A stretch of DNA of 64,000 bases from Bremerella sp. TYQ1 (GCF_020150455.1 NZ_CP083740.1:4960001-5024000), one strand, 5' to 3'. Positions 36,781-46,590 are shown, numbered from the stretch's first letter. Made by a program: numbers and translations. The notes: generated from the sequence alone by a model not told the origin.

Positions 36781-38424
36781 GTGGCAGGCGGTGATTCGAT
36801 AACGACGGGAGTCCCGAAGACACTTAGTGCGGACAACCCAGCGCCAGGCAACATCAGCGTTGTCGGGCAGATGGTTGCCAGGGCGCAACAGCTGTATTCG
36901 CTTCCGACAGTGGCCATGGAAGTACTTAAGCTTACCGCAAACGAACATGCCACTGTGGTGCAAATCAAGGAATGCATTCAGCGCGACCCGGCGATGACCG
37001 TAAAAATCCTTAAGGTGGTCAACAGCCCTTTGTTCGGTCTTTCAGGGCAAGTATCGGATTTGAATCAGGCACTTGCTTTGCTGGGGATCAAGCCGCTAAA
37101 GTTGCTTGTCCTTGGTTTCAGCTTGCCGAAAGCCATGCTGCAGGGAATCGAGGCGGAAGTCCTTGCCCAGTATTGGCAGTTTGCGCTAACCAAGGCGGTC
37201 GCCGCCCGGGAGATCGCCAGGCTTCAAGGGAAGAACTATGGCGACGAAGCATTCATTGCCGGGTTGTTGTCCGAGATCGGGACGCTAGTGCTGCTACAGG
37301 ATTTGGGCGATGCCTATGCAAACTTTGCCAACAAGGTACTGCAGGAAGAAGCTGATCTCTCGGAAATGGAGTGGGAGACGCTCGGCTTCGATCACAACAT
37401 TCTAGGGTGTCGTCTGCTGCAGAGTTGGAATTTGCCGGAGGCTTTAGTGCAAGTCGTCCGTGAAGGACATCCTTCTTCCGGAATTGAATTTGAGAAACTT
37501 ACTGGGCAATCGACGACCCTTCGCTTGGCCCACAACTTAGCGGAAGTCTTGGCGCACCATCGACTCAGCTTGATGCCAAAGTTTCTAGAGCAGTTGACTT
37601 CAACGACCCACCATAATTCAGATACCGTCGATCATTTGGTGGTCGAGATTCAAGAGAAGCTGTACCAGTTGGCAAGCGTTCTTTCGGTGTCACTGCCGGA
37701 AGGAATGGACTATTGCGAGATCGTGGCCCAAGCCTATTCGCAGCTTTCGCTGCTCGCTGAAGACGCTGCGGCTCCGTTGGCATTGGGAGAGCGATCGGTG
37801 AACGATCGAATGTTGGAATCTTCCGAAACCCAGGGTCTGATCGAGTCGATGAAGAACCTCGTTGAGAACGGTCCCAGCAACGAGCAGCACGGCAAGAGGC
37901 CCGCAGCGGAGCCAGACAACGAAGAAGAACCAATTGATCCAATTTTGCCAGACTCGAAGCTGTTGGCTGAACTGGCAATGTCGATGCAGCGCTGCCGGCA
38001 GCATCGCTGCGAATTTTCGATGGCGTTGATCAAGTTAAATCGCTTCGAAGAATTTTTGGTCACCGCAGGGGTCGAGGAACTGGATCGATGGCGCCAGTTA
38101 GTCTCCGTAATTGTCGATCGACTGAGTGACGGTCTCGGGCGTGTGATGCCGTGCGGAGATATGAGTCTGGCCATTCTGCTAGACGACCACGATCGTCATC
38201 AGACGGTTACGTTGGTTCGGCAGATACTCGAGCTAGTCACTTCGTGGTCGATACGCCAGGAGAGCCATCACGGCTTGCAGCTTTCGATCGCTGGCGGCGT
38301 GGCTTCCGCATGCGTTCCTCCCATGAGTCTTCCTCCGCAAGAGATTTTCCAGGCAGCGAAACGTTGCATGCTGGCCGCTTCCAAAGGTGGCGGAAATGCG
38401 ATTAAGAGTATCGAAGTTTTCTAG
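36781..38424 (+). CDS. HDOD domain protein with degenerate GGDEF domain
   Basis: 547 residues from a GTG start. The HDOD domain occupies about residues 35-240: LPTVAMEVLKLTANEHATVV, RDPAMTVKILKVVNSPLFG, DLNQALALLGIKPLKLLVLG, GLLSEIGTLVLLQ. It belongs to the regulatory HD family that lacks full phosphohydrolase ligands. After a variable, acidic linker comes a GGDEF-like domain (about 395-545), in which the active loop reads C458-G459-D460-M461-S462, so cyclic di-GMP synthesis is unlikely; it could still bind nucleotides. It lies 222 bp from the divergent DUF1559 gene; that gap shows no clear element. A signalling role is inferred. Confidence 0.88.
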   Translation: MAGGDSITTGVPKTLSADNPAPGNISVVGQMVARAQQLYSLPTVAMEVLKLTANEHATVVQIKECIQRDPAMTVKILKVVNSPLFGLSGQVSDLNQALALLGIKPLKLLVLGFSLPKAMLQGIEAEVLAQYWQFALTKAVAAREIARLQGKNYGDEAFIAGLLSEIGTLVLLQDLGDAYANFANKVLQEEADLSEMEWETLGFDHNILGCRLLQSWNLPEALVQVVREGHPSSGIEFEKLTGQSTTLRLAHNLAEVLAHHRLSLMPKFLEQLTSTTHHNSDTVDHLVVEIQEKLYQLASVLSVSLPEGMDYCEIVAQAYSQLSLLAEDAAAPLALGERSVNDRMLESSETQGLIESMKNLVENGPSNEQHGKRPAAEPDNEEEPIDPILPDSKLLAELAMSMQRCRQHRCEFSMALIKLNRFEEFLVTAGVEELDRWRQLVSVIVDRLSDGLGRVMPCGDMSLAILLDDHDRHQTVTLVRQILELVTSWSIRQESHHGLQLSIAGGVASACVPPMSLPPQEIFQAAKRCMLAASKGGGNAIKSIEVF

Positions 38425-38582
38425 GCAGCTGCGGTATGCTTGCTGGGCCTTTTCAGTGAGATCGAGGCGCTAACCTTTACCATTTCCAGATGGAACTATA
38501 GGCTTTAGGAGAATCTGGGCAGGGCAAATTGCACGGTCTGCCTTCTTCCGCGATCGAGTGGAACTCAGTTACCCTTGCCGAA

Positions 38583-39674
38583 ATGAACGAATCGATGGAA
38601 TCCCGCTCCGACGACCAGGCTCCTTCGCAGGAGACTTCTACTACGGAAGAACGGCCCACGATGTGGGAGCGTGATTCGGTTGAATTCTCGTCCCAAGCTC
38701 GTCGCTATGTCGAGGCTCCCCCTCGCCAGCGGCGCGTGCGACTTCCGGTGATTCTATTCATTGCTACATGCCTCTCGACGTTCTTAGTGGGGATGACGCA
38801 CTGGGAGCCTGTCGAAGCGATGATCAAGTTGTTTGCCTGGTCCGATCCGGCGACGCTTGGAGTTCCGCGAGCATTCGATCCCTATTTATCAAGTCCTGCC
38901 GCAGAGATGCGGCGCGATTTAATGCAGTACGCAGCTGGTTGGAAGAGCGGCTTTCTGTATATGGCGGCCATGCTCGGGATTTTGTTTGCCCACGAAATGG
39001 GGCACTTCCTGATGGCTTTGCGTTATCGAGTGCCGGCCAGTTTGCCCTACTTCATTCCGGTACCGATTTCACCGATCGGAACCTTTGGGGCCGTGATCGG
39101 AATGGATGGAATGCGAGCCAATCGGAAACAATTGTTCGACATCGGTTTAGCTGGCCCACTTGCTGGCCTGGTCGTCGCGGTACCGGTGCTCTGGTATGGC
39201 GTTTCGCAGATGGATTTGTCTGCTCCTGGAACCGGCGCTTTCAAGCTCGATTTGCCTTTGGCGATGGCCTGGATGATGCAGTGGTTTGATGTGCCTGGGT
39301 ATGAAGATGGAATGTACATCAATCAAAGCCAGCTCAATCCATTCTTTATGGCAGGCTGGGTGGGACTATTGGTGACCGGGTTGAATATGATTCCTGTCAG
39401 CCAGTTGGATGGTGGCCATGTGACGTACACGTTGTTTGGCAAGAAAGCCCACTGGATTGCCAGAGCGTTCCTAGTCGTCGCCGTTGGGTTCATCATTACC
39501 TACGGCGCATATAACTGGAGTTTGATGCTGATTTTGGTCATTCTCATGCGTCCCGATCATCCACCCACAAGCGACGATAGTGTGCCGATCGGATGGTTCC
39601 GGTACGCACTCGGAACCGCCTCGCTGACGATCCCCCTGCTCTGCTTCCCGCCGATGGCGATCGTGGCCGCTTAG
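38583..39674 (+). CDS. M50 family membrane metalloprotease (site-2 protease type)
   Basis: 363 residues from the ATG at 38583; a TTG at 38529 in the same frame is an alternative start, and neither has a strong ribosome binding site. The zinc motif HEMGH (H137, E138, H141) lies in a membrane helix, and NMIPVSQLDGGHVTY carries the third ligand Asp. ASLPYFIPVPISPIGTFGAV is the family's membrane-reentrant loop. Such proteases cut membrane-bound substrates within the bilayer. No obvious substrate or anti-sigma factor is adjacent. The 3' end overlaps the convergent methyltransferase gene by four bases. Confidence 0.9.
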   Translation: MNESMESRSDDQAPSQETSTTEERPTMWERDSVEFSSQARRYVEAPPRQRRVRLPVILFIATCLSTFLVGMTHWEPVEAMIKLFAWSDPATLGVPRAFDPYLSSPAAEMRRDLMQYAAGWKSGFLYMAAMLGILFAHEMGHFLMALRYRVPASLPYFIPVPISPIGTFGAVIGMDGMRANRKQLFDIGLAGPLAGLVVAVPVLWYGVSQMDLSAPGTGAFKLDLPLAMAWMMQWFDVPGYEDGMYINQSQLNPFFMAGWVGLLVTGLNMIPVSQLDGGHVTYTLFGKKAHWIARAFLVVAVGFIITYGAYNWSLMLILVILMRPDHPPTSDDSVPIGWFRYALGTASLTIPLLCFPPMAIVAA

Positions 39675-41095
39675 TCTATTTGTTTCAGACGCTGCAAAAT
39701 TTCGGCAGTGATCGGGCGTTTGGCGTCCCAGAAAATCCAGGCGTTAAAGAAGTCTTGCACTTCAGGGCTGTTCAGCCGTGAGGCCGCCTTGGTCGCTTCT
39801 CGCTTGGTACGAAACGACAGGAAGTAAGTCGTGTCATCAAGCATCGTCGGGCGGCCATCTTGTGGCCCGACCACGCGAAACGATAGCCGCTTGTGAAGTG
39901 CCGAGATGGCGACTTTCCACTTGGCGAAGGAGTATTCGCCGATGCCAAAGATCGAAAAGGGAGGTCTGCCGCGATAAATGGAGCTCTTGCGTGCCGCCAA
40001 GCGGCTTTCATGCTTTTGGAGATAGTTCCAAGTGCGTGGGGCGATCGACTTAATCTTGGAAGTATCTTCGCCTGTGTGCGATTGAGGGACAATCAGGAAC
40101 TGATCGGTCTGTTCCGTTTCCCCTCGATAAACCGCACCTGCCGGAAGAAGTGGGTACAGAAAGTCGGTCTCGAGCTGGACCGTTTCTCCCAGTCCGTTCA
40201 TCAGCGAACGGCCTACCCGGCGCAACTGCATCACGTCGCGACAGTCATGCTTGATGCCGCTTCTCCATCGCTTGGTCGCTTCGGAAGCTAAGAGGTGTTG
40301 TCGACGATCAAGGGCACAGCGGTCAGCAATGAGCTGACCGCCATACATTCCAAGCGTCGAGTCAGGCTGTGTCTGGTCGAGCGAAGAGTAGACATGGCAT
40401 TCAGTTTTTGCGATTCCAGGCGTGATGCTGCATGTCATTAGGCACGCATCGACGGATGCACCGAAGTGTTGTCGTGAATCGATTTGCCGAATCGAGCAGT
40501 TTCCGATCGCCTGCCCTGACTTCCAGGCATGTTGCAAAACTTTCCGTGCAACGGCCGTTTTACAGAGCATGGCCAACGTGCCGCCATGCTTGAGCATCGT
40601 CTCCAGGAGATGAGTCATCATCCACTGCGAGATGTCAAAATTGGCTTTGCCGGTCTTGGCCGCAATGCCGCGGTCGTTTTGAAAGTTTGTTTTGCGAGGG
40701 AGATTTCCGCTGTCGAGCGTTCCTAGTTGAGAGTTGGTGACCCACGGAGGGTTTCCCAGGACGAGAAGCTTGCCTGGATACTTGCCGAGGATTTTGTCCC
40801 AGCTTTGTTGAAAGAAGTCTGCTTGGACGAGATCGACTTTGCCTGACACGTTTGCCAGACGCGAGCGTGCGGCGGCAACATATTGACGGTTCCATTCACG
40901 CCCAACGAGTGAGTTCACGTTCGGGAAAACGTGTGAGGCTGCTTCTAAAAAGTAGCCTTGCCCGCAGGTGGGTTCGACCACGACCTCGGGGCAGATGCCT
41001 TCCATCGCCAGGCAGCGGCAGACGGCTTCAGCAAGTTCAGGCGGAGTTTGAAAGTCGCCGAACTCGGTTTTTTGGCGACTTTTGACACGAATCAT
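39671..41095 (-). CDS. N6-adenine-type DNA methyltransferase, no nuclease partner nearby
   Basis: 474 residues. FGDFQTPPELAEAVCRCL opens the domain, VVEPTCGQGYFL (about 39-50) is the SAM-binding motif, and LGNPPW (N115-P-P-W118) is the catalytic motif of amino-methyltransferases. The second half (KIKSIAPRTWNYLQKHESRL, RPPFSIFGIGEYSFAKWKVA) is probably the target-recognition domain, as in the MTase part of Eco57I-like enzymes. There is no visible nuclease motif inside it and no restriction gene next to it, so it may be an orphan regulatory enzyme or the remaining part of a restriction system. Confidence 0.85.
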   Translation of the reverse strand: MIRVKSRQKTEFGDFQTPPELAEAVCRCLAMEGICPEVVVEPTCGQGYFLEAASHVFPNVNSLVGREWNRQYVAAARSRLANVSGKVDLVQADFFQQSWDKILGKYPGKLLVLGNPPWVTNSQLGTLDSGNLPRKTNFQNDRGIAAKTGKANFDISQWMMTHLLETMLKHGGTLAMLCKTAVARKVLQHAWKSGQAIGNCSIRQIDSRQHFGASVDACLMTCSITPGIAKTECHVYSSLDQTQPDSTLGMYGGQLIADRCALDRRQHLLASEATKRWRSGIKHDCRDVMQLRRVGRSLMNGLGETVQLETDFLYPLLPAGAVYRGETEQTDQFLIVPQSHTGEDTSKIKSIAPRTWNYLQKHESRLAARKSSIYRGRPPFSIFGIGEYSFAKWKVAISALHKRLSFRVVGPQDGRPTMLDDTTYFLSFRTKREATKAASRLNSPEVQDFFNAWIFWDAKRPITAEILQRLKQID

Positions 41096-41200
41096 GGGAT
41101 GCGTCGAGGCTGAATGAATGCAAAGAATTCGAATTTCGCGTCAGTCTAAGCCTTTCGCGAAATTCGAACCATGGCAATTTTCAGCCGTAACGCCTTAAAA

Positions 41201-42460
41201 CTACGCAACTTGTGGCCGACCGGAGGTCAATTGCGGCTCGATCAGGTCCTCTTTGGCGATAACGACCAAGCCAGATGGTGTGACGGTAAACCCACGTCGG
41301 CGATCCAAATCAAGATCGAAGCCAATCTGTGTTTCCGGTGGAATCGAGACTCCCTTGTCGATGATGGCTCGGCGGATTTGGCTATGTCGCCCAACCGAAA
41401 CTCCCTCGAACAAAATGGAATCTTGAACTGACGTAAAGCTGTTCACGCGAACTCGAGGGCCGAGAATACTGCGTTCAACTTCTCCGCCAGAGATAATCGA
41501 TCCACCGCATACCACACTGTCGACCGCATAGCCGCGACGTGTGGGGTCGTTCTCGCCGCCAAACACAAACTTCGGTGGCGGAACGTTCGGTTGATAGGTT
41601 CTCAGCGGCCAATCTTCGTCGTAGATATTCAGCTGAGGATCTACCGACACCAAGTCCATATTCGCTTCGTAGTACGCATCCAGCGTGCCGACGTCTCGCC
41701 AGTATGCATCCTGCTTACGGTTTTCGTCGCGGAATGGAAATGCATAAACCTGATGCGTATCAATGATCGACGGAATGATGTTTCGTCCGAAGTCATGGGC
41801 GCTGGTTCGATTGGTTGCATCTTGGCAAAGCTGCTCGAATAGGAACGATGCATTGAACACGTAGATACCCATCGAGGCGAGGCAGTGCTCGTTGTCGCCG
41901 GGGATGGTCTTTGGCTCGGCCGGTTTCTCTTCAAAGCCTAGGATTTTCTGTTCGCGATCGATCTGCATCACGCCGAACGACTTGGCTTCGTCGACCGTCG
42001 TCTTCAACGCTCCGATCGTCAAGTCGGCGCCATTGTCGATATGGAAATCGAGCATCGAGGCGTAGTTCATCTTGTAAATATGATCGCCTGCGAGGATGAC
42101 GACATACTTGGGACGATGCTTTTCAATCGCGTAAATGTTCTGATAGACAGCATCCGCAGTGCCTTGGTACCACTGCTCGTCGATTCGCTGCTGGGGTGGA
42201 ACGACGTCGATGCATTCACCCAGTTCACGACAAAAGTATCGTTGCCAACCGACGTTGATGTGTCGGTCAAGGCTTTGGGCTTTGTATTGCGTCAACAGTT
42301 GGATCTGCCGAAAGCCACTGTTCAAACAGTTCGAGAGGGCGAAATCGATAATGCGATAAACGCCACCGAAAGGGACCGCTGGCTTGGCCCGGTCACGTGT
42401 CAACGGTTCCAGACGCGAACCCTTGCCGCCGGCAAGGATCACGGTGAGTACGTTCTCCAT
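41201..42460 (-). CDS. glgC: Glucose-1-phosphate adenylyltransferase
   Basis: Makes ADP-glucose for glycogen synthesis. 419 residues from the ATG at 42460 (GGAGG upstream). LAGGKGSRLEPLTRDRAKPA at the N-terminus binds nucleotide; QGTADAVYQNIY, ILAGDHIYKMNY, SFGVMQIDR, FEEKPAEP and YWRDVGTLDAYYEANMDL are diagnostic. The C-terminal beta-helix (SIISGGEVERSILGPRVRVN) is present. It stands alone; no other glg genes are nearby. Confidence 0.95.
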   Translation of the reverse strand: MENVLTVILAGGKGSRLEPLTRDRAKPAVPFGGVYRIIDFALSNCLNSGFRQIQLLTQYKAQSLDRHINVGWQRYFCRELGECIDVVPPQQRIDEQWYQGTADAVYQNIYAIEKHRPKYVVILAGDHIYKMNYASMLDFHIDNGADLTIGALKTTVDEAKSFGVMQIDREQKILGFEEKPAEPKTIPGDNEHCLASMGIYVFNASFLFEQLCQDATNRTSAHDFGRNIIPSIIDTHQVYAFPFRDENRKQDAYWRDVGTLDAYYEANMDLVSVDPQLNIYDEDWPLRTYQPNVPPPKFVFGGENDPTRRGYAVDSVVCGGSIISGGEVERSILGPRVRVNSFTSVQDSILFEGVSVGRHSQIRRAIIDKGVSIPPETQIGFDLDLDRRRGFTVTPSGLVVIAKEDLIEPQLTSGRPQVA

Positions 42461-42717
42461 CCGTTGCGTACCTCCGCTATGATAGGGGTGTGAAGAGAGG
42501 CATAGGAAGCTTGGGGCGGGCCTCCGAGGTGTCTGACGCATTCTATCGGCTTTGCCCAACCGTCAAAACAAAAAAATGAAGCCAACTCCCCCACAGTTTG
42601 TGCGATCTGAAAGCTTGTCGTGACGGCCATGACGGTTAGTTCGCCCGTGAACCGAATTCGCCTGAGAAATGTCTTGCAGTTCGGAGAGTCAGCCTGGCAC
42701 TTACTTAAAGGACGAGA

Positions 42718-43434
42718 ATGAACCCTTCCGAGAAATCATCGGTCGAAGAAATACGTACCCGATTCGATAGCGACGTCGAGCGTTTTTCAAACCTTGAAAC
42801 GGGGCAATCTGCCACTATGGATGCTCCGCTTGTTCTCGATCTCGTCACGCGAGTGGCTGCTGCACAACGCCCCGATGCGAATGCTGTCCTCGATATCGGC
42901 TGTGGAGCTGGCAACTACACGTTGAAACTGCTCGAGAAAATGCCAGGCATGGACTGCACACTGGTTGATTTGAGTCAGCCGATGCTTGATCGAGCACGCG
43001 GCCGTGTCGGTGCCAGTTCTGCCGGACAAGTGACAACGCTGCAAGCAGACATTCGTAACGTCGATTTGCCTGACGAGACTTTCGATGTCGTTATGGCGGC
43101 AGCAGTGCTTCATCACCTGCGTAGCGACAGCGAGTGGCACGATGTCTTTGCGAAGATCCATCGAGCCATGAGGCCAGGCGGTATCTTTTTGGTCAACGAT
43201 CTCGTCACGCAGGATGTGCCCGCCGCAGGCAAAGTCCAGTGGCAACGCTATGGCGAGTATCTGATCGATCTGCGCGACGATGAATATCGGCAGACCGTCT
43301 TCGACTATATCGAAAAAGAGGACACCCCGAAGAGCGTCCTCTTTCAATTAGATGTATGCCGCGACGTCGGCTTTCGTCAGGTCGAACTCTTGCACTTGAA
43401 CGCGTGCTTTGGAGCCTACTGCGCGGTGAAGTGA
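42718..43434 (+). CDS. Class I SAM-dependent methyltransferase
   Basis: 238 residues, with AAAGGACGAG before the ATG. The SAM-binding motif is VLDIGCGAGNYTL, then LVDLSQPMLDRAR, then FDVVMAAAVLHHL and IHRAMRPGGIFLVNDLVTQD; the FDYIEKEDTPKS segment suggests a small-molecule or lipid-type substrate. It is cytoplasmic. The stop codon is two bases from that of the convergent DUF4432 gene. Confidence 0.88.
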   Translation: MNPSEKSSVEEIRTRFDSDVERFSNLETGQSATMDAPLVLDLVTRVAAAQRPDANAVLDIGCGAGNYTLKLLEKMPGMDCTLVDLSQPMLDRARGRVGASSAGQVTTLQADIRNVDLPDETFDVVMAAAVLHHLRSDSEWHDVFAKIHRAMRPGGIFLVNDLVTQDVPAAGKVQWQRYGEYLIDLRDDEYRQTVFDYIEKEDTPKSVLFQLDVCRDVGFRQVELLHLNACFGAYCAVK

Positions 43435-43436
43435 AT

Positions 43437-44591
43437 CTAGCTACACCATGCCGATTGAGGTGTCGTATGGACTTGGGCATCCTTTCCCGTCGTGAGCTTG
43501 GCGATCTTGTCTTCAACTTGGCTGACACTCGCCGCATCAGGATGAAATTGGAGGCCTAAGTCGATCTCGTACGTCGCGCCCGGAGCGATCTTAAGCACGC
43601 GACCGTTCTTTTCTTCGAAGGATCGAGGATTGGGGAAGTTGGTGGCTGGTTCTAGTCCGGTAACATATCCATCCGCCTCTGCGGCAGTGTTCTTCCAGAC
43701 AACGAAACAAGGTAGCTGCTTGATGTTGAAGTGGACCGAAACGCCTTGGTCTCCTTGGGCGTTCTTCAACAAAGCACAGGTATTGCCATTCTCATCCGCA
43801 GCTAACTCCATGAAATAAACCTGTTCGACATAGCCAGCGGTCGGGCCCTCGTATGTGTTCCAGGTATCAATGTCGGTCGCTGCATGATCGTTGCGTGGGC
43901 ATAGTTGAGTTACCGGGCAAACAACGGACGCCCCTTCTCCAAGGATCGGTGTTCCCAAGTTGATGTGATAAAGCATCTGGGCCGTGCTCTCTTGAGCGGC
44001 ACGGTTAACGATCCGATCGCGAATTCGGAACCCTTTTTCTCCAGCCTTGGTGCGAATCTCTGTTTCCAACGCCACGTTATAGCAGAGAAAACGAGTCTCA
44101 CGCACTTCGCCCCGAATACACAGCTCGCCCTCTTCGGAGACTTCGACGACAACGTCTTCGGTCGGTTGATTAGCGATGCGTCCATGCAATCCGTAATTGA
44201 GTCGCCCTGAATCCTGATCGAATTCCGGAGCCCCGTTGCTTTCCAGGCCGCAGCGTACGATCAATTCATCCATGCCATCGAGCCAGCCCAAACCACTGGG
44301 ATCGGAAAGCGGTACGAACTGCGGATGGACAGGACCTTCAACAGGCGAATCCCACCCGATTCGGGTCTCACCACATTTGGCCTGATGGATGCCCATTCCA
44401 CGCGTTGGAATTGTGGTGAAAGAGAAGTCGCCATTCTGGACAGTTAACAGTTCCACGCCATCTCGACGACCATGAAACATCCGCGTATGTGTGACGCTGA
44501 GCCCATGCTGTCTTGCCAATTTCAGAAAAGGGGCCGGCTGTTGATAGGGGGAGGTGACATCGTACTCACTGAGGACCCATCGATTGCTCAT
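43437..44591 (-). CDS. Aldose 1-epimerase-like (DUF4432) protein
   Basis: 384 residues, without a signal peptide. The fold is a galactose-mutarotase-like beta-sandwich: FTTIPTRGMGIHQAKCGETR, IGWDSPVEGPVHP, GLHGRIANQP, HINLGTPILGEG and LEPATNFPNPRSFEEKNGRV, all DUF4432 features. Such proteins are predicted to interconvert sugar anomers or related intermediates. It is divergent from the cupin gene at 44861 across 268 bp and starts the sugar-catabolism neighbourhood. Confidence 0.82.
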   Translation of the reverse strand: MSNRWVLSEYDVTSPYQQPAPFLKLARQHGLSVTHTRMFHGRRDGVELLTVQNGDFSFTTIPTRGMGIHQAKCGETRIGWDSPVEGPVHPQFVPLSDPSGLGWLDGMDELIVRCGLESNGAPEFDQDSGRLNYGLHGRIANQPTEDVVVEVSEEGELCIRGEVRETRFLCYNVALETEIRTKAGEKGFRIRDRIVNRAAQESTAQMLYHINLGTPILGEGASVVCPVTQLCPRNDHAATDIDTWNTYEGPTAGYVEQVYFMELAADENGNTCALLKNAQGDQGVSVHFNIKQLPCFVVWKNTAAEADGYVTGLEPATNFPNPRSFEEKNGRVLKIAPGATYEIDLGLQFHPDAASVSQVEDKIAKLTTGKDAQVHTTPQSAWCS

Positions 44592-44860
44592 GTTGCACTT
44601 TCCTATTAGGCATTTCTGGACAGGTTTTAGGCGCTAACGGACAGGATGCCGCTACCATACGCGTGCTAGGTGTGAATTTCCAGCACAGAAGGGTTTATTT
44701 AGGCACGCATTTACTTGTCACACGAATAAAACTTGTTAAAACAATCGCTTTCCCTTGACGGCTCAGAGGCCACCATGGTCTGCACAAATTTTGCCGTCGT
44801 GTGTCATTGGGCACCATGTTCCCACCGCATTATGCTACCACACCGGAGTAACGGACCGAG

Positions 44861-46105
44861 ATGATCGAAAATATTGTCAAAGGGGATAGCATCGCCAAAA
44901 TCTTGGACGGTGCTTTGGATGCTGGCGAAGGTTTGTTGCGACTCTCGCCGAACTGGGTTCCAAGAAGCTTTCTACACCCGGGCAAGCGTATCAAGTTGCA
45001 TCCGAACGATTGGTATGCCTACGGTGCTCATCGCGGCGGGATCGACGAACGTTGGTTTGCATCGACCACCGACGCAGCCAACGAAGGCCGCGTTTGGTAC
45101 GAAGGCCAAAGCTTCATTCTGCACGAAGGTCAGCACTTCCTCTTGAAAGATGCTGTTGAAGAGCAAGGCAAACGCTTGATCGGCGACGCCATGTTCAGCA
45201 AGTACAATCGCTGGCCTGTTTACTCGAAGTTCTTCGACAACATGGGGCCAATCCCGCATCACTTCCATCAACGTCAGGAAGATGCGGCGCTTGTCGGCCA
45301 GGAAGGTAAGCCGGAAAGCTACTACTATCCGCCGCAGCTCAATAACGTCGACAACAACTTCGCTTACACGTTTATGGGCCTGACGCCGGACACCACGAAG
45401 GCTCAAGTTCGTAAGTGTTTGGAAGATTGGAGCAAGGGTGACAATGGGATCCTTTACCTTTCGCAGGCCCATCGCTTGAAGCGTGGCACCGGCTGGCTGA
45501 TTCCTCCGGGCGTTCTGCATGCTCCAGGTTCGCTTTGCACCTACGAACCACAGTGGGGTAGCGACGTGTTCGGGATGTTCCAGTCCTTAGTAGAAGGTCG
45601 CGAAGTGCCGTGGTCGCTGCTGGTCAAAGACATGCCGGAAGAAAAGCACCAAGACCTGGACTTCATTCTCGGCCAATTGGACTGGGAAAAGAACGTTGAT
45701 CCTGACTTTAAGGGTAGCAACTACCTGGAGCCAATTGTCGACGAGTCGCGCAGTGGCGACGGCTATGAAGACAAATGGATTGTCTACGGCACGATTGAAA
45801 GCGAGCAGCTGTTCAGCGCGAAAGAACTGACCTTGCAGCCAGGTGCTAAGTGCACGCTGAAAGAAGAAGCTGCCAGCGGTTGGATTACCGTTCAGGGTAG
45901 CGGGCGCATGGGCAAGCTGAACCTGCAAACGCCGGCCATGATTCGCTTCGGTGCGACAACCGAGGACGAAGTCTTCATCTCGCATGAAGCTGCTTCGGCA
46001 GGTGTCGAAATCGAAAACACCGGCAGCGAACCACTCGTCGGTCTCCGCTACTTCGGCCCACACGCCCACGCCACCATCCCGGCGGTCGGCGAATTCCGTA
46101 AGTAG
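44861..46105 (+). CDS. Cupin-fold protein, class I phosphomannose isomerase-like
   Basis: 414 residues. KDAVEEQGKRLIGD, NMGPIPHHFHQRQEDAALVG with its histidine metal ligands, GTGWLIPPGVLHAPGSLC and a second cupin-like half (LTLQPGAKCTLKEE, GSGRMGKL) fit a bi-cupin enzyme, possibly an isomerase acting on a free or phosphorylated sugar. It lies upstream of two TIM-barrel sugar isomerases and a sugar dehydrogenase, so a catabolic role is likely. The exact reaction is unknown. Confidence 0.78.
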   Translation: MIENIVKGDSIAKILDGALDAGEGLLRLSPNWVPRSFLHPGKRIKLHPNDWYAYGAHRGGIDERWFASTTDAANEGRVWYEGQSFILHEGQHFLLKDAVEEQGKRLIGDAMFSKYNRWPVYSKFFDNMGPIPHHFHQRQEDAALVGQEGKPESYYYPPQLNNVDNNFAYTFMGLTPDTTKAQVRKCLEDWSKGDNGILYLSQAHRLKRGTGWLIPPGVLHAPGSLCTYEPQWGSDVFGMFQSLVEGREVPWSLLVKDMPEEKHQDLDFILGQLDWEKNVDPDFKGSNYLEPIVDESRSGDGYEDKWIVYGTIESEQLFSAKELTLQPGAKCTLKEEAASGWITVQGSGRMGKLNLQTPAMIRFGATTEDEVFISHEAASAGVEIENTGSEPLVGLRYFGPHAHATIPAVGEFRK

Positions 46106-46177
46106 TTCGGCCTATAAGTATTCTCCTCTCTGTGAGCTCTCAATGAATCTAGTGGCTAACGTACTTGGAAGATTGTT

Positions 46178-46206
46178 AGCCACAGAGGACACAGAGATCA
46201 CAGAGA
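46178..46206 (+). repeat. Left inverted repeat of GxxExxY cassette
   Basis: 29 bp beginning AGC and made of three direct 9-bp units CACAGAGNN (starting at 46181, 46190 and 46199). It matches the reverse complement of 46582-46610 at 27 of 29 positions. A shorter inverted match GTGGCTAAC (46152-46160) / GTTAGCCAC (46175-46183) lies at its outer edge. Confidence 0.9.
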
Positions 46207-46224
46207 AGGGGTTAGGTGCCGAAC

Positions 46225-46590
46225 ATGGGCGATGAACTTACGAAAGCAATTATTGGTGCAGCTATCGAAGTTCATCGCGTGTTAGGACCAGGGCTACTCG
46301 AAACGATTTACGAAGAAGCCCTTTGTCACGAGTTAACGTTGCGAGGAATTTCAACGCAACGCCAAGTCGAAGTTGCCATTGCCTACAAGGGAATGGTGAT
46401 TCGAGGCCAAAAGTTGGATATCCTGGTCGAGAACGAAGTCATCGTGGAACTAAAATCGGTTGCCAAGCTTCCCGAAGTGGCAACTGCTCAGACCTTGTCA
46501 TATTTGAAAGCCGCGAAATTGAAACGAGCGCTGCTACTCAACTTCGGCGCTAAGAAATTGATAGACGGAATAAAACGCATCTCTCTGTGA
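46225..46590 (+). CDS. GxxExxY family protein (PD-(D/E)XK-like fold)
   Basis: 121 residues from the ATG at 46225, with AAGGGG upstream; an in-frame GTG three codons earlier is possible. GPGLLETIYEEALCHEL carries the G-x-x-E-x-x-Y motif; KLDILVENEVIVELKSVAKL has the Asp and the E-x-K pattern of a PD-(D/E)XK nuclease-like core. The function of the family is unknown. It sits inside a sugar-catabolism cluster and is framed by inverted CACAGAG repeats; its final codons and stop are part of the right-hand repeat. That arrangement points to a mobile or repeat-associated cassette. Confidence 0.9.
   Translation: MGDELTKAIIGAAIEVHRVLGPGLLETIYEEALCHELTLRGISTQRQVEVAIAYKGMVIRGQKLDILVENEVIVELKSVAKLPEVATAQTLSYLKAAKLKRALLLNFGAKKLIDGIKRISL

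Noticed and set aside
44592..44860. TTGTCA (44715) with GTTAAA as a promoter for the cupin gene
   Set aside because: Spacing of only 14 bp and a poor -10 element; not strong enough to list.
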